In this document: piece after piece, positions 38,427 through 50,006 of the stretch | How positions within the stretch are numbered: the first letter of the stretch is position 1 | Layout: each line of letters opens with the position of its first letter | NCBI GenBank assembly: GCA_005503065.1 | Contig: SCOE01000012.1 | Span: 1-64,000 of the forward strand | Reading direction: 5' to 3' | DNA from: Comamonadaceae bacterium ALPHA2B | Lineage (GTDB): Bacteria > Pseudomonadota > Gammaproteobacteria > Burkholderiales > Burkholderiaceae_C | Length of the DNA stretch: 64,000 nt | Position numbers and translations under genes: made by a program | Notes under the pieces: model-generated | Database searches by the model: none | What the model was told of the DNA's origin: nothing | What the model saw: only the letters and a program-made list of their open reading frames with translations

Positions 38427-39596
38427 ATGATGAAGTCTCTACGTCCCCTGCGCGGCCTGGCTGCGTTGGCCTGTGCCACCCTGCTGGGCGCAGCCGCGCC
38501 GCTCGCCGCGGCGGCCGACTACAAGGTCGGCTTCATCACCTCGCTGTCGGGCCCTGTCTCGTCGCTGGGCATTCCCTACCAGAAGGGCATGGCCGCCGCC
38601 CAGGCCTTCAAGGCCGACATCGGAGGGAAGAAGGTTCAGGTGATCCAGCTCGACGATGCGTCGGACCCGAGCACCGCGGCGCGCAACGCCCGCAAGCTGA
38701 TCGACGAGGACAAGGTCGACGTCATCATCGGAACCGCCGGCTCACCGGGTGCGTTGGCCATCGCCGCAGTGGCGCGCGAAACCAAGACGCCGCTGATCTC
38801 CATCGCCAACGCGAACCTGCCGGGTGAAGAGGGCGCATGGATGGTCACACTGCCACAGCCGGCGCCGCTGATGGTCAGCGCCGTGGTCGACCGCATGAAG
38901 AAGTCGGGCGTCAAGACGGTGGGCTACGTCGGCTTTTCCGACGCCTGGGGCGACCTGGTGTACGACGCACTCCAGAAGAGCGCGGAGCCGGCCGGCATCA
39001 AGGTGGTCTCCAACGAGCGCTACGCACGCGCCGATTCGTCGGTGACGGGCCAGGTGCTCAAGATCGTGGCGCTGCGCCCGGATGCGGTGCTCACCGGCAC
39101 CTCGGGCACGCCCGGTGCGCTGCCCTACCTGGCGCTGGCCGAGCGTGGCTACAAGGGCCAGATCTACGGCATGCATGCGCTGATCAACCCCGACTTCGTC
39201 CGGGTGGGCGGCGCTGCGGTGGAGGGCCTGCTGGCGCCCACCGGGCCGGTCATCGTGGCCGAGCAGCTTCCTGCGGACAACCCCATCCGCAAGGTCTCGA
39301 TGGACTTCCGCGCGGCCTACCAGAAGGCCAACGGTGCCGCGCCCACCGATGCCTTCTCGGCCTACAGCTTCGATGCCTGGCTCATCTTCCTGGATGCGGC
39401 CAAGCGTGCGTCGGCCCATGCCGAGCCGGGCACGCCGCAGTTCCGCGTAGCGCTGCGCGACGCCATCAACTCCACCCGCGAGCTGCCGGGCACCCACAGC
39501 GTCTACAACTTCAAGCCGACCGATCGCTATGGCTCCGACGAGCGCTCGCGCGTGGTGGTGCGGCTCGAAAAGGGCCAGTGGAAGCTGGTGCCCTGA
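38427..39596 (+). CDS. ABC transporter periplasmic substrate-binding protein 1
   Basis: This is a 389-aa Leu/Ile/Val-binding-type (Peripla_BP_6) protein. It has an N-terminal signal peptide ending in an Ala-rich PLAAAA stretch, followed by DYKVGFITSLSGPVSSLGIP. I choose the ATG at 38427 because GGAG lies 8-12 bases ahead; an ATG at 38415 is also in frame. Two more homologues follow at 39707 and 42702. It should capture an aromatic acid in the periplasm for the LivHMGF-type importer at 43.9-47.6 kb. The ligand, perhaps indole-3-acetate, is inferred from context. Confidence 0.88.
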   Translation: MMKSLRPLRGLAALACATLLGAAAPLAAAADYKVGFITSLSGPVSSLGIPYQKGMAAAQAFKADIGGKKVQVIQLDDASDPSTAARNARKLIDEDKVDVIIGTAGSPGALAIAAVARETKTPLISIANANLPGEEGAWMVTLPQPAPLMVSAVVDRMKKSGVKTVGYVGFSDAWGDLVYDALQKSAEPAGIKVVSNERYARADSSVTGQVLKIVALRPDAVLTGTSGTPGALPYLALAERGYKGQIYGMHALINPDFVRVGGAAVEGLLAPTGPVIVAEQLPADNPIRKVSMDFRAAYQKANGAAPTDAFSAYSFDAWLIFLDAAKRASAHAEPGTPQFRVALRDAINSTRELPGTHSVYNFKPTDRYGSDERSRVVVRLEKGQWKLVP

Positions 39597-39706
39597 GCGC
39601 CCGAATCTTTCCCGCTGGCGACGCCAGTGCCTCCGCGGCAGCGGTGCGGGCGTCACGCTTACCGAGCCTTTCCGCTTCTTTTTTTGTTCTTTCTGGAGCC
39701 TTCTCG

Positions 39707-40852
39707 ATGGCCTCTCGCGCGCTTCGTCCTCTTGCACTGCTGGCCGCCTCGGCCTTCGCCATCGGTGCCTTCGCCGCCGATCTCAAGGTGGGTGTCATCA
39801 GCTCGCTTTCCGGTCCGGTGTCGGCGCTGGGCCTTCCCTACGAGAAGGGCATCCGCGCCGCCCATGCCCAGATGCCCACCATCGCCGGCCGCAAGGTCGA
39901 ACTGATCGTGCTGGACGACGCCTCGGATCCGACGACCGCCGGCCGCAACGCCCGCAAGCTGGCCACCGAGGACAAGGTGGACGTGCTCATCGGCACCTCT
40001 GGCGTGCCCGGCGCCATGGCCATCGCCGCCGTGGCGCGCGAACTGAACGTGCCGCTGATCTCGCCCACGCCCGTCTCGCTGCCGGGCGCCGAGAACGGCT
40101 GGACGGTGTCGGTGTCGCAGCCCTTCGAGCTGATGGTGGCGGCCGTGGTGGACAAGATGAAGGCCTCCGGCGTGAAGACCGTGGCCTTCATCGGCTTCTC
40201 CGACGCACTGGGTGACCTGGCCTATGACTCCCTGGTCAAGAGCGCCGGTGAGGCCGGCATCAAGGTGGTGGCCAATGAGCGCTATGCCCGCAGCGACAGC
40301 TCGGTGGCGGGCCAGGTGCTCAAGATCGTTGCCCAGCGGCCGGATGCGGTGTTCGCGGGCAACTCGGGCACGCCCGGTGCGCTGCCCTACCTGGCACTGG
40401 CCGAGCGCAACTACAAGGGACGCATCTACGGAACGCACGGCCTGATCAATGCGGACTTCGTTCGCGTGGGCGGCAAGTCCATCGAGGGCCTGGAAGTGCC
40501 CAGCGGCCCGGTGCTGGTGGCCGAGCAACTGCCCGCGGACAACCCGATCCGCAAGGTCTCGATGGACTTCCGCGCGGCTTACCAGAAGGCCCACGGCGCA
40601 CCGCCGGTCGACGCCTTCTCGTCGTACACCTACGACGCCTACCTGCTGCTGGCCAATGCCGCGACGCGTGCCAAGGGCGAGCCGGGCACGCCCGCCTACC
40701 GCCAGTCGCTCAAGGACGCCATCGTCGCCACGCGCGAGCTGGTGGGGACGCACGGCATCTACAACTTCAAGCCCGACAGCCGCTACGGCTCGGACCAGCG
40801 CGCGGTGGTGATCGTTCGCATGGAAAAGGGCCAGTGGAAGCTGGTGCCCTGA
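39707..40852 (+). CDS. ABC transporter periplasmic substrate-binding protein 2
   Basis: This 381-aa paralogue of the preceding protein has a signal peptide (MASRALRPLALLAASAFAIG followed by AFA) and the same start of the mature chain, DLKVGVISSLSGPVSALGLP. The shared segments AADNPIRKVSMDFRAAYQKA-like and YGSDxRxxVxVRxEKGQWKL show recent duplication. The ATG at 39707 follows a TGGAG ribosome site. The differences in the ligand-pocket region suggest a related but not identical ligand, such as a pathway intermediate. It is followed directly by the second oxygenase pair. Confidence 0.88.
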   Translation: MASRALRPLALLAASAFAIGAFAADLKVGVISSLSGPVSALGLPYEKGIRAAHAQMPTIAGRKVELIVLDDASDPTTAGRNARKLATEDKVDVLIGTSGVPGAMAIAAVARELNVPLISPTPVSLPGAENGWTVSVSQPFELMVAAVVDKMKASGVKTVAFIGFSDALGDLAYDSLVKSAGEAGIKVVANERYARSDSSVAGQVLKIVAQRPDAVFAGNSGTPGALPYLALAERNYKGRIYGTHGLINADFVRVGGKSIEGLEVPSGPVLVAEQLPADNPIRKVSMDFRAAYQKAHGAPPVDAFSSYTYDAYLLLANAATRAKGEPGTPAYRQSLKDAIVATRELVGTHGIYNFKPDSRYGSDQRAVVIVRMEKGQWKLVP

Positions 40853-40874
40853 GCCTTCTTCAACCGCCACCACC

Positions 40875-42188
40875 ATGAGCCGCTATCGCGACGACCCCGC
40901 CGCCATCCAGGCCCTGGTGCAGGACCGGCGGGTGCACCGCGACCTGTACCTGAGCCAGGAGCTGTTCGAGCTCGAGCGGGAGCGCTTCTTTGCCCGCACC
41001 TGGCAGTTTGCCGGCCATGCGAGCGAGGTGCCGGCGGCCGGCGACTACTGCACGCGCGAGATCGCCGGCCGTCCGCTGCTGATGGTGCGGCAGGCCGATG
41101 GCGGCGTGGGCATGTTCTACAACCGCTGCGCGCACAAGGGCGCGCAGTTGGTCACCGAGGAGCATGGCAACGCCGGCCGCTTCTTTCGCTGCCCCTATCA
41201 CGCCTGGACCTACAAGCTGGACGGCGCGCCGCTCGCCCTGCCGTTGAAGACCGGCTACGAGGGCACGGGCCTGGCGCAGTGCGAGTCGGGACAGGGGCTG
41301 CAACGCGTGGCCGGTGTGGCGGTCTATCGGGACTTCGTCTTTGTGCGGCTGGCGCAGGACGGCCCGGACTTCGAAGACTACTTCGGCGACATCCTGCATG
41401 TCGTCGACAACATGGTGGACCGCTCGCCCGAGCGCCGGCTCACGGTGGCGGGCGGCGTGTTGCGCAACGTGATCCACTGCAACTGGAAGATGTACCTGGA
41501 GAACATCAACGACACGGTACATCCCATGTCGACCCACGAGTCGGCCACGCAGGCGGCCGACGCGCTGTGGAAGGACCAGCCGGCCGATGCGCCCAAGCCC
41601 ATGGCGATGGAGCAGATCCTGCCCTTCGGCTCGGGCCACGACTTCTTCGACCGCATGGGTGGCCGCGTCTATCCGAACGGCCACAGCGTGCTGGGCACGC
41701 GCTTCAGCATCCACTCCAACTATGCGCAGCTGCAGGACTACGAGGACGCGCTGCGTGCTGCCCTGGGCGAGGAGCGCGCCAGCGAGGTGCTGCAGCGCTC
41801 GCCGCAGAACGCGGTGCTCTTTCCCAGCCTGTCGGTGAAGGGCTCGCCGCAGGCCATCCGGGTGATTCGGCCACTGGCGGCCGACCGCACCCTGGTGGAG
41901 GCCTGGAGCTTCCGCGCCGAGGGCGCGCCCGACCTGCTGCTGCAGCGGGCCATGGGCTACAACCGCCTCGTCTTCTCGCCCATGTCGGTCGTGGCCCACG
42001 ACGATGTGCACCTGTTCGAGAGCATGCAGCAGGGCCTGCGCGGCGAGGGCAACGAATGGGTCAGCCTGCATCGCGGCTTTGCGCCGGGCGAGCGCAGCGA
42101 CGCGGTCGAAGAGACCAGCGGCACCGACGAGCGGCTCATGCGCAACCAGTTCCGGGCCTGGGCACGCTGGATGGGGGAGGGCGCATGA
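40875..42188 (+). CDS. Rieske aromatic-ring dioxygenase alpha subunit 2
   Basis: This second 437-aa Rieske oxygenase alpha subunit is clearly paralogous to the one at 30771 (MSRYRDDPAAIQALVQ against MTRYRDNPDAIRALVQ). The Rieske ligands are C85/H87 and C105/H108. The iron-site segment reads ENINDTVHPMSTHE. The active-site surroundings differ (for example GSGHDFFDRMGGRVYPNG), so a different step or substrate is likely. It shares the single reductase gene at 29734. The beta subunit follows with a 4-nt overlap. Confidence 0.9.
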   Translation: MSRYRDDPAAIQALVQDRRVHRDLYLSQELFELERERFFARTWQFAGHASEVPAAGDYCTREIAGRPLLMVRQADGGVGMFYNRCAHKGAQLVTEEHGNAGRFFRCPYHAWTYKLDGAPLALPLKTGYEGTGLAQCESGQGLQRVAGVAVYRDFVFVRLAQDGPDFEDYFGDILHVVDNMVDRSPERRLTVAGGVLRNVIHCNWKMYLENINDTVHPMSTHESATQAADALWKDQPADAPKPMAMEQILPFGSGHDFFDRMGGRVYPNGHSVLGTRFSIHSNYAQLQDYEDALRAALGEERASEVLQRSPQNAVLFPSLSVKGSPQAIRVIRPLAADRTLVEAWSFRAEGAPDLLLQRAMGYNRLVFSPMSVVAHDDVHLFESMQQGLRGEGNEWVSLHRGFAPGERSDAVEETSGTDERLMRNQFRAWARWMGEGA

Positions 42189-42664
42189 CCTGGGCCCCCG
42201 AGGAATTCGTGCTGCATGAGGCCGAACTGATCGACGACCGCCGCTGGGACGAGTGGCTCGCGCTCTTCGCGCCCGACGGCCGTTACTGGATCCCGCTGCA
42301 GGGTGCCGTCCAGTCCGATGCCGAGTCGCACAACGCGCTTGCGCTGGAAGACCGATTGCTGCTCGAGCTGCGCGTCAAGCGCCTGCACAGCCCGCGTGCG
42401 CATTCGCAGCACCCGGCCAGCCGCTGCCAGCATGTGCTGCAGGCGCCACGCTGCCTGCCGGCCGGACCGCACGACGGCGAGGCCGTGCGCCTGCGCACCG
42501 CCTTCCTCTACCTCGAATCGCGCGGGCCGCAGCAGGTGCTGCTGGCCGGCCACTGCCTCCACACGCTCGTGCCCGGCGGGTCGCTCGGCTGGCTGATCCG
42601 CGAGAAGCGGGTCAACCTGCTCGATGCGGGCCAGCCGCTGCCTGCCATCCAGTTGTTCGTCTAG
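42185..42664 (+). CDS. Rieske dioxygenase beta subunit 2
   Basis: This 159-aa beta subunit has the same SnoaL-like plan as the one at 32099 (HEAELIDDRRWDEWLALFAP; YWIPLQG; VKRLHSPRAHSQHPASRCQH; QPLPAIQLFV). It is translationally coupled to the second alpha subunit by ATGA at 42185. It has no catalytic residues of its own; it completes the second oxygenase. Confidence 0.87.
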   Translation: MTWAPEEFVLHEAELIDDRRWDEWLALFAPDGRYWIPLQGAVQSDAESHNALALEDRLLLELRVKRLHSPRAHSQHPASRCQHVLQAPRCLPAGPHDGEAVRLRTAFLYLESRGPQQVLLAGHCLHTLVPGGSLGWLIREKRVNLLDAGQPLPAIQLFV

Positions 42665-42701
42665 TCCTTCCGTTCCATTTCCTCCCAACCAGGAGTTCCC
42701 C

Positions 42702-43871
42702 ATGAAGAAGATGCTGATGTCCATCGGCCGCGGCGCGGTGGCGGCCGGCGTGCTGGCTGCGGCGGCCGTCGCGGCCCAGGCAGCCGACCTCAAGGTCGGC
42801 CTGAGCGTGTCGCTTTCCGGACCGAATTCCTCGATCGGCGTGCCCTATGCCAAGGGCATGCAGGCCGCACTGGCCTACAAGGGCGAGATCGCCGGCCGCA
42901 AGGTGCAGCTCATCGTGCTGGACGATGGCTCCGATCCGACCACCGCCGGCCGCAATGCCCGCAAGCTGGTCGAGGAGGACAAGGTCGATGTGCTGATGGG
43001 CACCTCCGGCGTGCCCGCTGCCATTGCCATGGCGCAGGTGGGGCGCGATGCCAAGGTGCCCATGATCGGCCTCACGCCACTCCTGCTGAACCCGGCCGAC
43101 AACGCCTGGGTGATGACCGTGGCCCAGCCCACGCAGCTCATGATCGACGCCGTGGTTCAGCGCATGAAGAAGGACGGAGTGCGCACCGTGGGCTACATCG
43201 GCTTCTCGGATGCCTGGGGCGACCTGGTCTACACCGCGCTCAACAAGGCCGCCGCAGACGCCGGCATCCAGGTGCTGGGCAACGAGCGCTATGCCCGCTC
43301 GGACCAGTCGGTCACCGGCCAGGTGCTCAAGCTGCTGGCCATGCGACCCGATGCCGTGATGACCGGTGGCGCCGGCACGCCGGGCGCCTTGCCCTTCCTG
43401 GCCCTCGCCGACCGCGGCTTCAAGGGCAAGGTCTATGGCCAGCATGGGCTGATCAACCCCGACTTCGTGCGCGTGGTGGGTGCGGCCGGGCAGGGCGCGC
43501 TGATGCCCACGGGCCCGGTGATCGTCGCGGAGCAGCTGCCGGCGGACCATCCTGCCCGCAAGATGGGCCTGGCCTACCGCGAAGCCTATCTGAAGGTCAA
43601 CAACGCACCCACCAGCGATGCCTTCTCCGCCTATTCCTTCGACGGCTGGCTGGTGTTCGCCGATGCGGCGCAGCGCGTGCTGGCCGCCGGCAAGGCCGAG
43701 CCGGGAACGCCCGAGTTCCGCCAGGCGCTGCGCGACGCCATCTTCAGCACCCGCGAGGTGGTGGGCACGCACGGTGTCTACAACTTCAAGCCCGGCGACC
43801 TGTATGGCGTCGACGAACGCGCCCGCGTGATCGTCACGCTCGACAAGGGCCAGTGGAAGCTGGCGCCCTGA
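42702..43871 (+). CDS. ABC transporter periplasmic substrate-binding protein 3
   Basis: This third Peripla_BP_6 paralogue (389 aa) has a signal peptide MKKMLMSIGRGAVAAGVLAA and a mature start DLKVGLSVSLSGPNSSIGVP. The ribosome site AGGAG precedes the ATG at 42702. Three binding proteins with one permease set imply that several related ligands feed the same channel. It lies immediately ahead of the permease genes. Confidence 0.88.
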   Translation: MKKMLMSIGRGAVAAGVLAAAAVAAQAADLKVGLSVSLSGPNSSIGVPYAKGMQAALAYKGEIAGRKVQLIVLDDGSDPTTAGRNARKLVEEDKVDVLMGTSGVPAAIAMAQVGRDAKVPMIGLTPLLLNPADNAWVMTVAQPTQLMIDAVVQRMKKDGVRTVGYIGFSDAWGDLVYTALNKAAADAGIQVLGNERYARSDQSVTGQVLKLLAMRPDAVMTGGAGTPGALPFLALADRGFKGKVYGQHGLINPDFVRVVGAAGQGALMPTGPVIVAEQLPADHPARKMGLAYREAYLKVNNAPTSDAFSAYSFDGWLVFADAAQRVLAAGKAEPGTPEFRQALRDAIFSTREVVGTHGVYNFKPGDLYGVDERARVIVTLDKGQWKLAP

Positions 43872-43932
43872 GCGGCGCGAAGGGAGCGCCGCGAATGACA
43901 ACGAACGCAACGACGCAAAGGACCCTCCGACC

Positions 43933-44984
43933 ATGACCTGGGACGTCGCCCTCATCCTGGGCATCGACGGCTTGGCCAACGGCGCCATCTACCTGCTGGC
44001 TGGCCTTGGCCTGGTGCTGATCTTCTCGGTCACGCGGGTGGTGTTCGTGCCCTTCGGCGACATCGCCGCTTTCGCCGCGCTGACGCTTGCGGCCTTCGAG
44101 ACCGGCAGGCTGCCGCCCACCATCGGGATGGTGATTTTCCTGGCCGTGCTGGCGCTGCTCACCGAGGTGGGCAGCCTGCTGCGCAAGGGCGAGGCGCGGC
44201 ACATTCCCAAGGCGTTGCTGCTGTGGGGCGTGCTGCCACTGGTGCCCTGCGCCATCGCCTGGGCGGCAGCGCGCGCCGGCGTGCCGGCGGCGCTGCAGAT
44301 CGCGGCCTCGGTGCTGCTGGTGGTGCCGGTGGCGCCGCTGCTGGCGCGGGTGGTCTTCCAGCCCATCGCCGACGCCTCGGCGCTGGTGCTGCTGATCGTG
44401 TCGCTGGCGCTGCACTTCCTGTTGTCGGGGCTGGGACTGTTGTTCTTCGGGCCCGAGGGCTCGCGCACCGGTGCGCTGACGTCGGCCACGCTGACGCTGG
44501 GCGACGGCTTCACCGTCAGCGGCCAGGTGGTGCTGATGGTGAGTGCGGCCATCGTGCTCAGCGGCCTGTTCTTTCTGGTGTTCGAGCGGACCGTCATCGG
44601 CAAGGCGCTGCGCGCCACGGCAGTGAATCGCGTGGGTGCGCGGCTGGTGGGCATCCGGCCGGCGCGCACCGCCCTGCTGGCCTATGGCTGCGCCTCGCTG
44701 CTGGCGGGCCTGATCGGTGTGCTGATCGCGCCGGTGACCACCATGTACTACGACTCCGGCTTCATCATCGGCCTCAAGGCCTTCGTGGCGGCCATCATCG
44801 GTGGGCTGGTGAGCTACCCGGCCACGGCGCTGGGCGCGCTGGCCGTGGGCATCATCGAGAGCTTCGCCTCCTTCTGGAGTGGTGCGCTCAAGGACGTGAT
44901 CGTGTTCAGCCTGCTCATCCCGGTGCTGATGGCTCGCTCGTACATGGCCCGCCACCACGAGGAAGAGGCCGAGGAGATCGACCA

Positions 44985-44988
<4 letters not shown>
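43933..44988 (+). CDS. branched-chain-type ABC permease, LivH-like, enlarged
   Basis: This 351-aa inner-membrane permease of the LivH type begins LILGIDGLANGAIYLLAGLG, and the family motif TAVNRVGARLVGIRPAR is present. It is about 60 residues longer than usual because of an inserted hydrophobic region (about 70-130) likely to add transmembrane helices. With the next two genes it forms the importer for the three binding proteins. Its stop overlaps the fused LivM-LivG start by ATGA. Confidence 0.88.
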
Positions 44989-46768
<1,780 letters not shown>

Positions 46769-46772
<4 letters not shown>

Positions 46773-47572
46773 GCCCCCGCACGGCCGTCATGAACGGCGC
46801 GCGCACCGCAGGCGATGCCGATGTCGCCGCAGCGACTGGCGGCACGCCGATGCTTGAGATCACCGATCTGCACGTCGGCTACGGTCAGGTCGAGGCGGTG
46901 CGCGGCGTGTCGCTTGCGCTGCAGCCAGGACAGATCATCTCGGTCATCGGTCCCAATGGCGCGGGCAAGACCACGCTGCTGGCCGCAGCCATGGGCCTGC
47001 TGCCCTCGCGCGGCACGATCCGTTTCGAGGGCGAGGACCTGTCGGGCCTGGACGTGGAGTCGCGCGTGGAGCGCGGGCTTTGCCTGGTGCCCGAGAAGCG
47101 CGAGCTTTTCGGCGAACTCACGGTGCTGGACAACCTGCGTCTGGGCGCCTATTCGCGCCGCCTGCGTTCGGACGCGCTGCGCCAGCGGCTGGACGGCGTG
47201 TACGCGCGCTTTCCGCGTCTGGCCGAGCGCCGCGGGCAGCGGGCCGACACGCTCTCGGGCGGTGAACGGCAGATGCTCGCGGTGGGCCGCGCGCTCATGT
47301 CCGCGCCGCGGCTCCTGATGCTGGACGAGCCCAGCCTGGGCCTGGCGCCGCTGATCGTGCAGGAGATTCTCTCCATCGTGCGCCAGCTGCGCGAGGACGG
47401 CGTCTCGATCCTGCTGGTCGAGCAGAACGCACGCGCCGCACTGGAGAGCTCGGACTTCGGCTACGTGCTGGAGACGGGCGAGGTGGCGCTGTCCGGCGAC
47501 TCCGCTGCTCTTGCGGAGGATGAGCGCGTGCGCGCGACCTACCTGGGCGGAGGCACCCATGACGACGACTGA
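46769..47572 (+). CDS. LivF-like ABC transporter ATPase
   Basis: This 267-aa second ATPase of the importer has Walker [10 protein letters not shown], the signature [15 protein letters not shown], Walker [12 protein letters not shown] and the H-loop [10 protein letters not shown]. All its ATPase motifs are canonical, unlike the degenerate signature in the fused partner. An N-terminal extension of about 25 residues precedes the domain, so an internal start is possible. The ATG at 46769 overlaps the LivM-LivG stop. The gene end overlaps the following ligase start. Confidence 0.9.
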
Positions 47573-49166
47573 GGCCGAGGCGCTGCTGCCGGTGGCGCGG
47601 CGCACGCTGCCGCAGATGCTGGACAGGCAGGCCGCGCAGTTCGGCGATGCGCCGGCCGTGCGTGTCGGGGGGCAGCGCTGGCGTCATGACGAGCTGCCGC
47701 ACCGGGCCGCGGCCCGTGCGGCGGCACTGCAGGCGGCGGGCATCGCGCGCGGCGACCGCGTCGCCATCCTGGCGGGCAACCGTCACGAGTTCCTGGAAGC
47801 CTTCCTCGGCTGCGGCTGGGTCGGCGCGGTGGCCGTGCCCATCAACACGGCCTCGATGGGGCCGCAGATCGAGTACTTCCTGGCCAACAGCCAGGCCAGG
47901 CTGCTGGTCATCGAGGCCCAGTACCTGCCGAGGCTGGTCACGGCCGACCTGGCCCGCACCTCGCTTCAGCGAATCTGGGTGCTGGAAGGCGAGGGTGTCC
48001 CGTCAGCAGCCGATGTTGCGGGCGTCGTGGTCGAAACATGGCCACAGGCTGGCGAGGAGGTCGTTGCAGCCGAGGTCGGCCCGGCCGATACGCTGGCCAT
48101 CCTCTACACCTCGGGCACCACCGGTCCTTCCAAGGGCGTGCTGTGCCCGCATGCGCAGTACTACTGGTGGGGCGTCAACAGCCTGCGGGTGCTGGGCGTG
48201 CAGGCCGAAGACGTGCTGTGCACCACATTGCCGCTGTTCCACATCAATGCCCTCAACACCTTCGCCCAGGCCTGCCTGTCGGGGGCCGAGGTGGTGTTCG
48301 AAGGCCGCTTCTCGGCATCGGGCTTCTGGCCGGCCATGCAGGCCTGCGGTGCGACGGTGGTCTACCTGCTGGGTGCGATGGTGCCGATCCTGCTGGCGCA
48401 GCCGGAAGGCGCCGTCGAGCGCCAGCACCGCGTCCGCATCGGCCTGGGCCCCGGTGTGCCGGGGATCGCCGGCGAGGCCTTCGCAACGCGCACTGGCGTG
48501 CGGCTCCTCGAAGGCTACGGCTCCACCGAGACCAACTTCGTCATCGCCACTGCGCCCGATTCGCCGCGGGGCGGAGTGATGGGCTGGGTGCTGCCGGGCT
48601 TCGAGGCCCGCGTGGCCGACGAACACGACGCGGAGCTGCCCGACGGTCAGGCCGGCGAGCTGCTGCTGCGTGCGCATGAGCCGCATGCCTTCGCCAGCGG
48701 CTACTTCAACATGCCCGACAAGACCGTCGAGGCCTGGCGCAACCTCTGGTTCCACACCGGGGACCGGGTCGTGCGCGAGTCGGACGGGGCCCTGCGTTTC
48801 GTGGATCGGATCAAGGATGCGATCCGCCGTCGGGGCGAGAACATCTCCTCCTTCGAAGTCGAGCAGGTGCTGCAGAGCCACCCGGCGGTGGCGACCGTCG
48901 CGGTGTACCCGGTGCGCTCCGAACTGGCGGAAGACGAGGTGATGGCCGCACTCATCCTTCGCGAGGGGGAAGCGCCGGCGCCGCAGGAACTGGCCGCGTG
49001 GTGCGAGGCCCGGCTGCCGTACTTTGCCGTACCGCGCTGGTTGGACTTCGTTCAGGATCTGCCGCGCACCGAGAACGGCAAGGTGCAGAAATACAAGCTG
49101 CGCGAGCGTGGAGTGACGGCCTCGGCCTGGGAGCACACCCGGTCTGCGCGTTCGCGTGGGAGCTAG
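47559..49166 (+). CDS. AMP-dependent acyl/aryl-CoA ligase 2
   Basis: This 535-aa ANL-superfamily ligase has [11 protein letters not shown] (about 181-191), [10 protein letters not shown], the hinge [20 protein letters not shown] and the C-terminal Lys region [12 protein letters not shown]. The start lies inside the end of livF (14-nt overlap). It has low similarity to the ligase at 32610 outside the motifs, so it probably activates a different acid, for example imported indole-3-acetate or the later anthranilate-level product. It is followed 2 bp later by an SDR gene. Confidence 0.87.
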   Translation: MTTTEAEALLPVARRTLPQMLDRQAAQFGDAPAVRVGGQRWRHDELPHRAAARAAALQAAGIARGDRVAILAGNRHEFLEAFLGCGWVGAVAVPINTASMGPQIEYFLANSQARLLVIEAQYLPRLVTADLARTSLQRIWVLEGEGVPSAADVAGVVVETWPQAGEEVVAAEVGPADTLAILYTSGTTGPSKGVLCPHAQYYWWGVNSLRVLGVQAEDVLCTTLPLFHINALNTFAQACLSGAEVVFEGRFSASGFWPAMQACGATVVYLLGAMVPILLAQPEGAVERQHRVRIGLGPGVPGIAGEAFATRTGVRLLEGYGSTETNFVIATAPDSPRGGVMGWVLPGFEARVADEHDAELPDGQAGELLLRAHEPHAFASGYFNMPDKTVEAWRNLWFHTGDRVVRESDGALRFVDRIKDAIRRRGENISSFEVEQVLQSHPAVATVAVYPVRSELAEDEVMAALILREGEAPAPQELAAWCEARLPYFAVPRWLDFVQDLPRTENGKVQKYKLRERGVTASAWEHTRSARSRGS

Positions 49167-49168
49167 GG

Positions 49169-49954
49169 ATGGAACGGCGTGCAGCGATCGGCTCCCGCGA
49201 AAGTGGGCACGACATCCAGGAGCGTGTGGCCATCGTGACAGGTGCGGCGCAGGGGCTGGGTGCCTCGATGGCCCGCGCGCTTGCCGGCTCGGGCGCCAAG
49301 GTCGTGCTTTCGGATACGAACGCAGAAGTTCTGCGGGCCGCAGAGCTGCTGGCGGCGCATGGCGCCAGTTGCCTCGGGGTGGTGGCAGACGTCGCGGACG
49401 AGAAGCAATGGCAGCTCCTGTTGCGCCAGGCGGTGGAGGCCTATGGATTCGTCGACGTCCTGATCAACAATGCGGCCCGCACGCCGTCGACGTCGATCTG
49501 GGACATCACGCAGGAGGAATGGGATTCGGTGATGGCAGTGAATCTGCGCGGGTGCTTTCTCGGCTGTCGGACTGTCGGGCGTCAGATGCGCGAGCGCGGA
49601 CGCGGCGGGCGCATCATCAATCTGGCCTCCATCGCGGGGCAGCAGGCGAGCCAGGCGAGCGGCGCGCACTATGCGGCATCCAAGGCGGGTGTCCTGGCGC
49701 TGACGCGTACCTTCGCGGCGGAGTTCGCCTCCGATGCGATCACCGTCAATGCGGTGGCGCCGGCAGCAATCCGGGGGCCGGTCCTGGATGCCCTGGATAC
49801 GGGCCGCCGTACCGACCTGTTGTCGAGCATCCCGCTCGGACGCTTCGGCGGCCCGGACGAGGTGAGTGGTGCCGTGCTTTTTCTGGTGTCTGACGCCGCA
49901 GCTTTCGTGACGGGCGCCACCTTGGACGTGAACGGCGGACGCCTGATGAGATGA
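49169..49954 (+). CDS. SDR-family oxidoreductase
   Basis: This 261-aa classical SDR has TGAAQGLG near 23-30, NNAA, the Ser region NLASIAG and catalytic HYAASK. The ATG at 49169 follows the ligase stop by two bases with GGAG inside the ligase end. It is probably an alcohol or acyl-CoA-level dehydrogenase of the same pathway. The substrate is unknown. Confidence 0.86.
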   Translation: MERRAAIGSRESGHDIQERVAIVTGAAQGLGASMARALAGSGAKVVLSDTNAEVLRAAELLAAHGASCLGVVADVADEKQWQLLLRQAVEAYGFVDVLINNAARTPSTSIWDITQEEWDSVMAVNLRGCFLGCRTVGRQMRERGRGGRIINLASIAGQQASQASGAHYAASKAGVLALTRTFAAEFASDAITVNAVAPAAIRGPVLDALDTGRRTDLLSSIPLGRFGGPDEVSGAVLFLVSDAAAFVTGATLDVNGGRLMR

Positions 49955-50006
49955 AGCCATCCTCCGGGACTGACGCGGCAGACATGAAGACGAACGAGGT
50001 GGAGCA

